DNA from: an uncultured Simplicispira sp.
GTDB lineage: Bacteria > Pseudomonadota > Gammaproteobacteria > Burkholderiales > Burkholderiaceae_C
Direction of reading: 5' to 3'
Assembly (NCBI GenBank): GCA_903882725.1
Contig: CAIRYF010000479.1
Span: 1 to 11,800, forward strand
DNA length: 11,800 nucleotides
This document shows positions 6,089 to 11,800 of this stretch, one piece after another (positions within the stretch are counted from its first letter, which is position 1; each line of letters begins with the position of its first letter). The position numbers and the translations under genes are program-made. The notes below the pieces were generated by a model. The model ran no database searches. It had not been told where the DNA came from and saw only the letters and a program-made list of their open reading frames with translations.

Positions 6089-7628
6089 GGTCACTAAGGT
6101 GAAAGGCTGACACGACCTGTTTGAGTGCCTGCGCTTGCTGCTGTAGCGCGGTCGCAGCGGTGGCGGCCTCTTCCACCAGCGCTGCGTTTTGCTGCGTGCT
6201 TTGATCCATATGCAACACCGCTTGATTGACTTGCTCAATATCGACGGTTTGCCCGTGGCCAGCTTGGCTGATTTCTTCAATCATGGTCGAAACGCGCAGC
6301 ACGCTATCGACCACAGCTTGCATGGTGGCACCGGCCTCTTGCGCCAGTTGCGCGCCAACTTGCACTTCACTGGCCGAGTCACTGATCAGCGCTTTGATTT
6401 CTTTGGCTGCGGCTGAAGAGCGCTGTGCCAAGTTGCGCACTTCGGTGGCCACCACGGCAAAGCCGCGCCCTTGTTCGCCCGCACGCGCTGCTTCAACCGC
6501 CGCGTTGAGCGCCAAGATGTTCGTTTGAAAGGCAATGCCTTCAATCACTCCGGTGATATCTGAGACTTTGCGCGAAGATGCGTTGATTGAGTCCATGGTG
6601 TTGACCACCTTGGCAACCACTGCACCGCCTTTGCGCGCCACGTCCGAGGCTGAATGCGCCAGTACGCTGGCTTGGCTGGCGTGGTCGGCGTTTTGCTTGA
6701 TGTGCGTGGTCATATGCTCCATTGAGTTGGCTGTCTGCGCCAGCGCACTGGCTTGCTGCTCAGTGCGGGCGGATAAATCTTGGTTGCCAGCGGCAATTTG
6801 CTGTGAGGCTGTGGCAATGTGCTCAGTGCCGTCGCGCACCTGCTGCACGATGCGGTGCAAGCTGTCGCGCATGGTGCGGATGTCAAACATCAGGCTGGAC
6901 TGGTCGCCCGGCTTGGTGGTGACATTCACCGCCAAGTTGCCCTCGGCAATGCTGCGGGCAATGCGCCGTGCATAACTTGGCTCGCCGCCCAACTGCAACA
7001 GCAAACTGCGTGAAATAAGCGTGCCCACCGTCAGTAGCAGCGCACCCAGCAGCACTGCGAGCAAACCAAATTGCTGCGCCCGTTGCCAAATGGTGGCGTC
7101 CACAGTGTCGATGTAAACCCCTGAGCCAATCACCCAACCCCACGGGGCAAAGCCTTTGACGTAGGAGGTTTTTTGTACTGGCGTTTCGCTGCCAGGCTTG
7201 GGCCACATATAGGGCACAAAGCCAGCGCCGCTGGCTTCTACGGTACGCACAAAGTCTATAAATATCAGTTTGCCGTTGGCGTCTTTGCTGGTGCTCAGGT
7301 TTTTGCCATTCAAGGCGGGGTTAATGGGGTGCATCAAAATGCTCACCTGCATATCGTTGACCCAGACGTATTCGTTGCCGCTGTAACGCAGCGCCTCCAG
7401 TGCGGCGAGGGCATTTTTTTGTGCTTGTTCGTCGGTCAGCACGCCTTTTTGTGCCAAGGCATGAAAGTGCGCTACCGTGCTGTGCGCGGCCTCGACCACT
7501 TGGCGCACGCTCGACTGGCGTTCTTCCAGAATGAGATGGCGCTCAGAGAATAAAAACCATGCTGTCATCACCACGATACCCAGCAGCGCACTCAGAACCA
7601 AGAGGGCTAATTTTCTTGCAGTTTTCAT
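6081..7628 (-). CDS. Methyl-accepting chemotaxis protein with sCache-like sensor
   Basis: This 515-aa inner-membrane chemoreceptor should signal through CheW/CheA to the flagellar motor. TM1 is about 7-27. The periplasmic sensor, about 30-182, looks like a single Cache (sCache_2-type) domain with EYVWVND at 86-92, [11 protein letters not shown] at 99-109 and a [15 protein letters not shown] end at 163-173. TM2 is about 186-207, and a HAMP domain follows (about 208-262, with IAEGNL at 227-232). The cytoplasmic coiled-coil hairpin tip [18 protein letters not shown] is at 363-380, and [20 protein letters not shown] is at 385-404. There is no C-terminal NWETF-like pentapeptide, so CheR/CheB tethering is not expected. 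AAGGA lies six bases before the ATG. A FliA-type promoter is seen further upstream. The ligand is unknown; sCache_2 sensors often bind small organic acids, but I cannot infer one here. It is convergent with nirN and shares no operon with its neighbours. Confidence 0.95.
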   Translation of the reverse strand: MKTARKLALLVLSALLGIVVMTAWFLFSERHLILEERQSSVRQVVEAAHSTVAHFHALAQKGVLTDEQAQKNALAALEALRYSGNEYVWVNDMQVSILMHPINPALNGKNLSTSKDANGKLIFIDFVRTVEASGAGFVPYMWPKPGSETPVQKTSYVKGFAPWGWVIGSGVYIDTVDATIWQRAQQFGLLAVLLGALLLTVGTLISRSLLLQLGGEPSYARRIARSIAEGNLAVNVTTKPGDQSSLMFDIRTMRDSLHRIVQQVRDGTEHIATASQQIAAGNQDLSARTEQQASALAQTANSMEHMTTHIKQNADHASQASVLAHSASDVARKGGAVVAKVVNTMDSINASSRKVSDITGVIEGIAFQTNILALNAAVEAARAGEQGRGFAVVATEVRNLAQRSSAAAKEIKALISDSASEVQVGAQLAQEAGATMQAVVDSVLRVSTMIEEISQAGHGQTVDIEQVNQAVLHMDQSTQQNAALVEEAATAATALQQQAQALKQVVSAFHLSDRA

Positions 7629-7634
7629 AAAATT

Positions 7635-7639
7635 TCCTT
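7635..7639 (-). promoter_or_regulatory. Shine-Dalgarno of the chemoreceptor gene
   Basis: On the minus strand AAGGA lies six bases before the ATG at 7628. It is a near-consensus site at good spacing, and it supports this start for the chemoreceptor. Confidence 0.75.
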
Positions 7640-7714
7640 GGATCGGTGCCGATACAGCGCCGCAGGCAGCGGAGAGCTGTCAAAGCGATGGATTTTAGAA
7701 CTGGCTGGGCGCTA

Positions 7715-7738
7715 CAGGGTGCCGCGTTGCACGCCCTG
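7715..7738 (-). promoter_or_regulatory. Imperfect hairpin in the expected 5' leader of the MCP mRNA
   Basis: Arms CAGGG...CCCTG (7715-7719 and 7734-7738) pair, and TGC/GCA extend the stem after a two-base bulge (CG at 7732-7733), leaving a six-base loop CGCGTT. That is eight base pairs in total. It lies just downstream (minus strand) of the FliA-type -10 box, so a transcript from there would begin at or very near its base. No T-run follows, so it is not a normal intrinsic terminator. It could be chance in GC-rich DNA. Confidence 0.35.
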
Positions 7739-7744
7739 CCGGGT

Positions 7745-7772
7745 GTATCGGCTTTGCATCTTGTTGTTTTTA
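7745..7772 (-). promoter_or_regulatory. Putative sigma-28 (FliA) promoter for the chemoreceptor
   Basis: Read on the minus strand, TAAA (7772-7769) is followed after 16 bases by GCCGATAC (7752-7745). The classical flagellar sigma-28 pattern is TAAA, about 15 bases, GCCGATAA; the -10 box here matches seven of eight bases and the spacer is one base longer. It sits about 117 bases before the ATG of a chemoreceptor gene, a typical class 3 flagellar/chemotaxis target. The leader would be about 110 nt. No better sigma-70 pair was seen; a TTGACA at about 7678-7683 on the same strand lacks a -10 box at proper spacing. Confidence 0.6.
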
Positions 7773-7783
7773 AGGAAAACTCT

Positions 7784-7954
7784 ATGCCATCGCCTTGGCT
7801 GCACAGCCATTTTGTCGCCTTTTTACGAATGCGGGGCATATTGCGGCATTTCCGCCGCCACCCCATGTTGGAGTCGTTGTGCCAGCACGGACAGCGCCTG
7901 CCATACCGCCCGCGCCCAGCACCAATTTTTGCTATTTTGCTGCGGTGGCGGTAG
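7784..7954 (+). CDS. Doubtful small ORF in the MCP/ABC gap
   Basis: This 56-codon ORF starts at ATG 7784 with AAGGA seven bases upstream (7772-7776), a strong ribosome-site match. The predicted peptide begins MPSPWLHSHFVAFLRMRG and is basic, with many Arg, His and Pro residues, and has no recognised domain or clear membrane segment. Its end overlaps the last 23 bases of the ABC ATPase gene on the other strand. The Shine-Dalgarno overlaps the -35 box of the putative FliA promoter on the minus strand, so the AAGGA may be coincidental. Codon use does not look like that of the neighbouring genes. It occupies much of the otherwise gene-free stretch 7629-7931. I recognise no function and doubt it is translated. 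Confidence 0.2.
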   Translation: MPSPWLHSHFVAFLRMRGILRHFRRHPMLESLCQHGQRLPYRPRPAPIFAILLRWR

Positions 7955-8660
7955 CGGTGTCGCGTGCAATCTGGCCATCGACCAGCTCCACCAGCCGGTC
8001 GCAGCGCGCGCCCAAGCGGGGGTCGTGCGTGACCACGATGAAGGCCGTGCCGCGCTCGACGTGGATGCGGCGCAAGAGCGCAAACACGCTGTCTGACGCA
8101 GCGGTGTCCAAGTTGCCGGTGGGCTCATCGGCCAGCACCAGCGCTGGCTCCATCACCAACGCCCGGGCAATGGCCACGCGCTGTTGCATTCCGCCAGACA
8201 ACTCGCCGGGGCGCTTGTCCATCGCTTTGTCCAAGCCCACCGCTGCCAGCAGGCTGCGGGCGCGTTCGCGCTGCACGCTGCTAACGCGCCCCTCGCCCAT
8301 CAGCGCTGGCAAGGTGACGTTTTCCAGCGCTGAAAACGCTGGCAGCAGGTGGTGAAACTGAAACACAAACCCCAGCGTTTGGCGTCTCAGTCGTGTCAGC
8401 GACGCATCATCCAAGCCCTGCACCGGCGTGCCTTGCAGGGCGTAATGGCCCGAAGTCAGTGGCTCCAGCAACCCCAAAATATTCAGCAGCGTGCTTTTGC
8501 CCGAGCCCGACGGCCCCATCAGCGCGACGAACTCGCCCGGCTGGATGCGCAGGTTGATGCCGTGCAGCACTTGGGCCTCGCTGGGCTGGCCGAGGTTGTA
8601 GCTTTTCTTGACGCCTTCCAGCGCAATCAGCGGCATGGAGGATGGCAAAGTGGTGTTCAT
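7932..8660 (-). CDS. ABC transporter ATPase, LolD/MacB type
   Basis: This is a 242-aa ATP-binding subunit that powers the exporter formed with the permease and adaptor encoded just before it. Walker A GPSGSGKST is at 49-57, the Q-loop Gln at 101, the signature LSGGMQQR at 154-161, Walker B LVLADEPTGNLD at 174-185 (catalytic E179) and the H-loop His at 212. Length and motifs fit the LolD/MacB/FtsE (type VII exporter) class, whose ATPases drive periplasmic mechanotransmission rather than transport across the inner membrane. I chose the ATG at 8660, ten bases after the permease stop; a GAGGG overlaps that stop and could serve as ribosome site. The longer frame back to 8756 overlaps the permease and reads as nonsense. 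It is the last gene of the operon; no convincing terminator was seen after it. The name LolD would be over-specific because the partner adaptor points away from lipoprotein release. Confidence 0.93.
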   Translation of the reverse strand: MNTTLPSSMPLIALEGVKKSYNLGQPSEAQVLHGINLRIQPGEFVALMGPSGSGKSTLLNILGLLEPLTSGHYALQGTPVQGLDDASLTRLRRQTLGFVFQFHHLLPAFSALENVTLPALMGEGRVSSVQRERARSLLAAVGLDKAMDKRPGELSGGMQQRVAIARALVMEPALVLADEPTGNLDTAASDSVFALLRRIHVERGTAFIVVTHDPRLGARCDRLVELVDGQIARDTATATAAK

Positions 8661-8670
8661 GGCAGTGCCC

Positions 8671-9897
8671 TCACAGCCGAATCGCCTGCGCCGGATCGAG
8701 CTGCGCTGCCCGCCGCGCTGGGGCAATTGCCGCCAGCACGCCGCACGCGGTGGCAATCAGCGCCACGCGCCATGCCGTTCCCAGCGCCAGCGTGATGTTG
8801 AACAGCGGCAAGCCGTCCGAGCCGCGCACAAAGGCGGTAAATACCCAAATCAACGCCACCGCTAGCAGCAGCCCCAGCACCGAGCCGACCGCGCCAACGA
8901 CTGCACCCTGCACCAAAAACAGCCGCAGCACCTGCCCGCGCGTGGCACCCATGGCGCGCAAGATGCCGATTTCGCGCTGCTTTTGCACCACCGACACCAC
9001 CAACACGCTGGCAATGCCCAGCACCACCACCGCCAGCACCACCGCGCGAATGATGCCGGTGCTGACCGACTGCGCATTCAGCGCCGAGACCAGTTGCGCG
9101 TTACTCTCCTGCCAGCTCTCAATCTTGTACGGAAACTGCGTGCGCAGCGATTGCGCCAGCGTTTGTGCCACCCACACGTCGTGCAGCGTGACATCCAAAC
9201 TGGTAGCGCCGCCGGGCAGCGCCAGCAGGTTTTGCGCCGCCCGCAGCGGCACGATGACAGTGCGCCGGTTCAGATCTTTGATGCCCAAATCGACCAGCGC
9301 CGTCACCCGCAGCGACTCGCCCGAGGTGCTGGTTTGCACCGTCAAGCGGTCACCGACGCGCACGCCGAGGTCTTGCGCCAGTTCGCGCCCAAGGATGGCT
9401 TCGCCGGGCGAGAGCCGCGCCGCGCCGCTGACCACCTTGGTGCGCAGGCCGACCATACGGTCGTAGCGCTCCAGCTCCACGCCCATCAGTGCAATCGACA
9501 TCACCGCCTCGCCGCGCAGCGCCAGCCCCGCGCCCGAAACCATTGGCGAGACACCGGCCACGCTGGGGATTTTTTCTAACAACGCCAGCAACGCCTGCCA
9601 GTTGGCTACCGAGCGCAGGCGCTGCGCACGCGGCTGGGTTTCGGTCAGTTGCGCAGCACCAGGCAAGCGCGCTGCCGCCGGGGTAACCACATCGTCGGGC
9701 GCACGCACGCTCAGGTGGGCTTGTGCGCCCAGCGTCTTGTTCAGGGTGTTGTTTTGCAGGCCACTGATGAGGGCTGAAATATAGGCAATCACCGCCACGC
9801 CAGCAGCCACGCCGACGATGATCAGCACGGTTTGCATCCGCCCCTCGCGCAAAAAGCGCAGTGCCACACGCAATTCAAAACCGGGCCAAGTGAACAC
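8671..9897 (-). CDS. ABC exporter permease, FtsX/MacB (DevC-like)
   Basis: This 408-aa inner-membrane permease is the partner of the following ATPase. TM1 is about 22-44. A large periplasmic MacB-type core domain (about 50-275) includes PMVSGAGLALRG at 118-129 and GEAILGRELAQDLGV at 165-179. TM2 (about 283-305), TM3 (about 325-354) and TM4 (about 375-393) follow. QKQREIGILRAMGATRGQV at 305-323 is the cytoplasmic coupling segment typical of FtsX-like permeases, and the DPAQAIRL end is also typical. The four-TM layout with one periplasmic domain matches MacB, LolC/E and DevC. I chose the GTG at 9897, seven bases after the adaptor stop, giving VFTWPGFELRVALRFL, a usual start for this family; a TTG 18 bases upstream is an alternative. 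The frame upstream of that overlaps the adaptor and is not homologous. Substrate unknown. Confidence 0.9.
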   Translation of the reverse strand: MFTWPGFELRVALRFLREGRMQTVLIIVGVAAGVAVIAYISALISGLQNNTLNKTLGAQAHLSVRAPDDVVTPAAARLPGAAQLTETQPRAQRLRSVANWQALLALLEKIPSVAGVSPMVSGAGLALRGEAVMSIALMGVELERYDRMVGLRTKVVSGAARLSPGEAILGRELAQDLGVRVGDRLTVQTSTSGESLRVTALVDLGIKDLNRRTVIVPLRAAQNLLALPGGATSLDVTLHDVWVAQTLAQSLRTQFPYKIESWQESNAQLVSALNAQSVSTGIIRAVVLAVVVLGIASVLVVSVVQKQREIGILRAMGATRGQVLRLFLVQGAVVGAVGSVLGLLLAVALIWVFTAFVRGSDGLPLFNITLALGTAWRVALIATACGVLAAIAPARRAAQLDPAQAIRL

Positions 9898-9904
9898 GGC
9901 GGGT

Positions 9905-11155
9905 TTAACGCTCAACGGCGGGGGTCGGCTGGGACGGCTGGTTCGGTTTGACCCGCACCCGCTGCCCCGGCTGCAGCGCGCCGCCGTGCAGCACGGCAGC
10001 GCCTGCGACCAAGCCGTCCAGCACTTCGACGGCGTCCAGGGTGCGCAGGCCCAAGCGCACAGTGCGCAATTGGGCGTGGCCGTCTTGCAGCACCAGCACC
10101 GTGTCTTGGTCACTTTGTGCTTTACCGTCCAGCGGCCCGCGCAGCAACGCCAGCGGCAGCACCAGTGCGCTGTCGCGCCGGGCGGTTTCGACCTCGACCG
10201 ACAGCGTCATGTCTTCGCGCAGATAGGCCGGTGCCTCCGCGTCCAGCACAAACTTCACTTCAATGGCACCGCGCTGCGCATCGACCGCCGGGGCAATCGA
10301 CAGCACGCGCGCGGCAAAACGTTGCGCCGCAAAGGCATCGGCCACCACCGTGGCGGACTGGCCGGTTTGCAATTGGTCCAGAAAGCGCTCGTCTACCTGT
10401 GCCACCAGCTGCGTTGGCCCGGCCAGCGCCAAACTGAGCAGTGCTTTGCCCGGCTGTACGATTTGTCCCGGCTCCACGGCGCGCAGCAGCACCCGCGCAT
10501 CGGTTGGTGCCAACAGCGCCAGCTGCGCCAAACGCGCCCGTGCCGCTGCCGTTGCCGCCCGTGCCAGCGCCACTTGCGCCTGCGCTTGCACCACCTCGGT
10601 GCCAGCATCGGCATTGGCCTGCACTTGGGCTTGGGCGCTGTCTTGCTGGGCTTGCGCTACGCCCAAGGCGCGGCGGGCCTCGTCCAACTGCGCTGCGCTG
10701 TAAAAACCTTCGGTCAGCAATTGCTGCGCCCGGGCAAAGCTGTGGCGGGCGGCGGCCAGCGTGGCGTTGGCTTGCGCCAGCGCCGCTTGCGCCGCACTGC
10801 GGCCACTGCTGCGCAAACCAGCCAGTCGCGCCTGCGCTTGCTGCTCGGCGGCCACGGCTTGGGCCAAGGCGGCGCGTTGCTCATCGGTCTCCAACTGCAC
10901 CAGCCGCTGGCCTTGGCGCACTTGCGCGCCCTCATCCACCAACACCTGCGCCACCCGCCCCGTGACGGTGCTGCCAATCTCCACCCGCGACAAGCTCGCC
11001 ACCCGCGCCGAAAACTGCAACGTCCTGACCAGCGGCGCACTGCGCACGGTGCTTGCCTCGGCTGCCATGCCGCGCCACCACCACCAGCTGCCCACGGCAG
11101 CGGCCAGCAGTGCCAGCGCCACCAGCCACAGCAGGGTTTTGGCGTGCCGAGTCAT
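9905..11155 (-). CDS. Periplasmic adaptor of ABC exporter (HlyD/MacA/DevB-like)
   Basis: This 416-aa membrane-fusion protein should bridge the permease to an outer-membrane channel. One TM anchor lies at about 8-28 and ends in four Trp residues (24-27). The first lipoyl half, about 57-90, has [19 protein letters not shown] at 62-80. A long Ala/Gln-rich coiled-coil hairpin spans about 92-212, then the second lipoyl half [20 protein letters not shown] at 214-233. Beta-barrel and membrane-proximal domains follow to about 403. The order adaptor, permease, ATPase is that of DevBCA and similar MacAB-type systems. The ATG at 11155 overlaps the ruvB stop as ATGA, so translation is likely coupled to ruvB. 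No TolC-like gene is in view. The product may export a drug, peptide, glycolipid or metal-related molecule; the sequence does not say which. Confidence 0.92.
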   Translation of the reverse strand: MTRHAKTLLWLVALALLAAAVGSWWWWRGMAAEASTVRSAPLVRTLQFSARVASLSRVEIGSTVTGRVAQVLVDEGAQVRQGQRLVQLETDEQRAALAQAVAAEQQAQARLAGLRSSGRSAAQAALAQANATLAAARHSFARAQQLLTEGFYSAAQLDEARRALGVAQAQQDSAQAQVQANADAGTEVVQAQAQVALARAATAAARARLAQLALLAPTDARVLLRAVEPGQIVQPGKALLSLALAGPTQLVAQVDERFLDQLQTGQSATVVADAFAAQRFAARVLSIAPAVDAQRGAIEVKFVLDAEAPAYLREDMTLSVEVETARRDSALVLPLALLRGPLDGKAQSDQDTVLVLQDGHAQLRTVRLGLRTLDAVEVLDGLVAGAAVLHGGALQPGQRVRVKPNQPSQPTPAVER

Positions 11156-11799
11156 GGAGCGGCGCCGGCGGCCATCGTGCTAGCAGCGGGCGGCTCGACG
11201 CCCAAATGCCGGTAGGCCGCCAGCGTGGCAATGCGCCCGCGCGGCGTGCGCTGCACGTAGCCTTGCTGAATCAAATACGGCTCGATGACGTCCTCGATCG
11301 TTCCGGACTCCTCGCCAATGCTGGCGGCAATGTTGTCCAGCCCGACCGGGCCGCCGTCAAAGCGGTGAATCAGCGCCTCCAAAAACTTGCGGTCCATCAC
11401 GTCAAAACCTTGCGGATCAACGTCCAGCATGGCCAGCGCCCGGTTGGCAATGTCCAGCGTGATGCAGCCATCGCCCTTGACGTCGGCATAGTCGCGCACC
11501 CGGCGCAACAGCCGGTTGGCAATACGCGGCGTGCCACGCGAGCGCCGCGCCAGCTCAAAGCCACCGGCCTCGTCCATCGGCGTGCCCAGCAGCCCGGCAC
11601 TGCGCTTGACGATGCGCGCTAATTCTTCGGGCGTATAAAACTCCAGCCGTGCGACGATGCCAAAGCGGTCGCGCAGCGGGTTGGTCAGCATGCCCGCGCG
11701 CGTGGTGGCCCCCACCAGGGTGAATGGCTGCAAATCAAGCTTGATGGAGCGCGCTGCTGGGCCTTCACCAATCATGATGTCGATCTTGTAGTCTTCCAG
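11152..11799 (-). CDS. ruvB: RuvB, Holliday-junction branch-migration ATPase (N-terminal part missing)
   Basis: RuvB is the hexameric AAA+ motor that drives branch migration with RuvA before RuvC resolves the junction. Only the last 215 residues are in the window; the Walker A and B region lies off the edge. Visible are [16 protein letters not shown], the sensor 1 stretch [11 protein letters not shown], the arginine-finger region PLRDRFGI, the sensor 2 stretch [12 protein letters not shown], and the C-terminal winged helix with [12 protein letters not shown] and the end motif [19 protein letters not shown] 14-residue Ala/Pro tail follows. The stop TGA overlaps the adaptor gene start by four bases. 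Identity is beyond reasonable doubt. The frame is open to the window edge, so truncation is due to the window and not the gene. Confidence 0.98.
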   Translation of the reverse strand: MEDYKIDIMIGEGPAARSIKLDLQPFTLVGATTRAGMLTNPLRDRFGIVARLEFYTPEELARIVKRSAGLLGTPMDEAGGFELARRSRGTPRIANRLLRRVRDYADVKGDGCITLDIANRALAMLDVDPQGFDVMDRKFLEALIHRFDGGPVGLDNIAASIGEESGTIEDVIEPYLIQQGYVQRTPRGRIATLAAYRHLGVEPPAASTMAAGAAP

Positions 11800-11800
11800 C

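Noticed and set aside
7629..7660. Sigma-54 site near the chemoreceptor start (GGCACCGATCC on the minus strand)
   Set aside because: It has a GG but no matching GC element at the fixed -12 position.
7678..7700. Sigma-70 promoter for the chemoreceptor built on TTGACA on the minus strand
   Set aside because: The nearest -10-like box (TGTATC) is 21 bases away, too far for normal use.
7797..7808. Palindrome GGCTGCACAGCC as a terminator
   Set aside because: Stem of only four or five pairs with a tiny loop, and the following T-rich stretch is broken. It is too weak to call.
7842..7857. GCGGC/GCCGC inverted repeat downstream of the ABC ATPase as its terminator
   Set aside because: Five-pair stem about 75 bases past the stop with no T-run on the minus strand; likely chance in GC-rich DNA.
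7543..7866. Minus-strand ORF of 107 codons covering the MCP start and upstream gap
   Set aside because: It overlaps the chemoreceptor start in another frame, and its composition is mixed and Cys/Arg-rich with no motif. The region is better explained as promoter and leader.
7932..8660. Naming the ATPase LolD, with LolC/E for the permease
   Set aside because: LolCDE has two permease genes and no HlyD-type adaptor. Here one permease and one adaptor point to a MacAB/DevBCA-like exporter.
9818..11215. Long + strand ORF of 465 codons
   Set aside because: It is antisense to the adaptor gene, is rich in Gln, Arg and His as GC-rich shadow frames are, has no domain, and lacks a ribosome site.
1..11800. 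CRISPR arrays, insertion sequences, tRNA or rRNA genes, prophage or defence genes
   Set aside because: No regularly spaced repeats, transposase motifs, terminal inverted repeats or RNA gene signatures were seen by reading.

Overview
The window is high-GC DNA (low 60s percent by eye) with densely packed, often overlapping genes. The protein styles suggest a betaproteobacterium, probably Burkholderiales and perhaps Comamonadaceae: the methyl-accepting chemotaxis protein, the split MacB-type exporter and the d1 haem gene order all fit. This placement is inferred from sequence style. No rRNA or other marker fixes the genus. The organism is very likely a denitrifier with a cytochrome cd1 nitrite reductase, although nirS itself is not in view.

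Region 1 (1-6051, + strand) is the distal part of a haem d1 biosynthesis operon: nirF (5' end off the window), a fused nirDL, nirG, nirH, nirJ and nirN. Junctions run from a 3-nt gap to a 17-nt overlap, so this is almost certainly one transcription unit continuing from upstream. NirDL, NirG and NirH form the sirohaem decarboxylase (sirohaem to 12,18-didecarboxysirohaem). NirJ is the radical SAM enzyme that removes two propionate side chains. NirF is a d1-type propeller protein needed late in the pathway. NirN is the cytochrome c/d1 dehydrogenase that makes the acrylate side chain of haem d1. nirE, which sits between nirJ and nirN in Pseudomonas aeruginosa, is absent there.

Region 2 (6081-7628, - strand) is a membrane chemoreceptor with an sCache-like sensor, convergent with nirN across only 29 bases. 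About 120 bases upstream of it lies a good match to a flagellar sigma-28 (FliA) promoter. The 303-base gap at 7629-7931 holds that promoter, a small hairpin near the expected transcript start, and a doubtful 56-codon ORF on the + strand with a good Shine-Dalgarno.

Region 3 (7932-11800, - strand), in transcription order, is the 3' part of ruvB, a periplasmic adaptor (HlyD/MacA/DevB-like), an FtsX/MacB-type permease and a LolD/MacB-type ATPase. The adaptor start overlaps the ruvB stop as ATGA and the rest are 7-10 nt apart, so the Holliday-junction helicase gene and a tripartite exporter look co-transcribed. The exporter's outer-membrane channel and substrate are not visible.

I found no CRISPR array, insertion sequence, tRNA, rRNA or prophage gene. 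Nothing here amounts to a clearly new system. The points most worth a second look are the nirDL fusion beside separate nirG and nirH, the missing nirE, the FliA promoter region, and the ruvB-exporter coupling.
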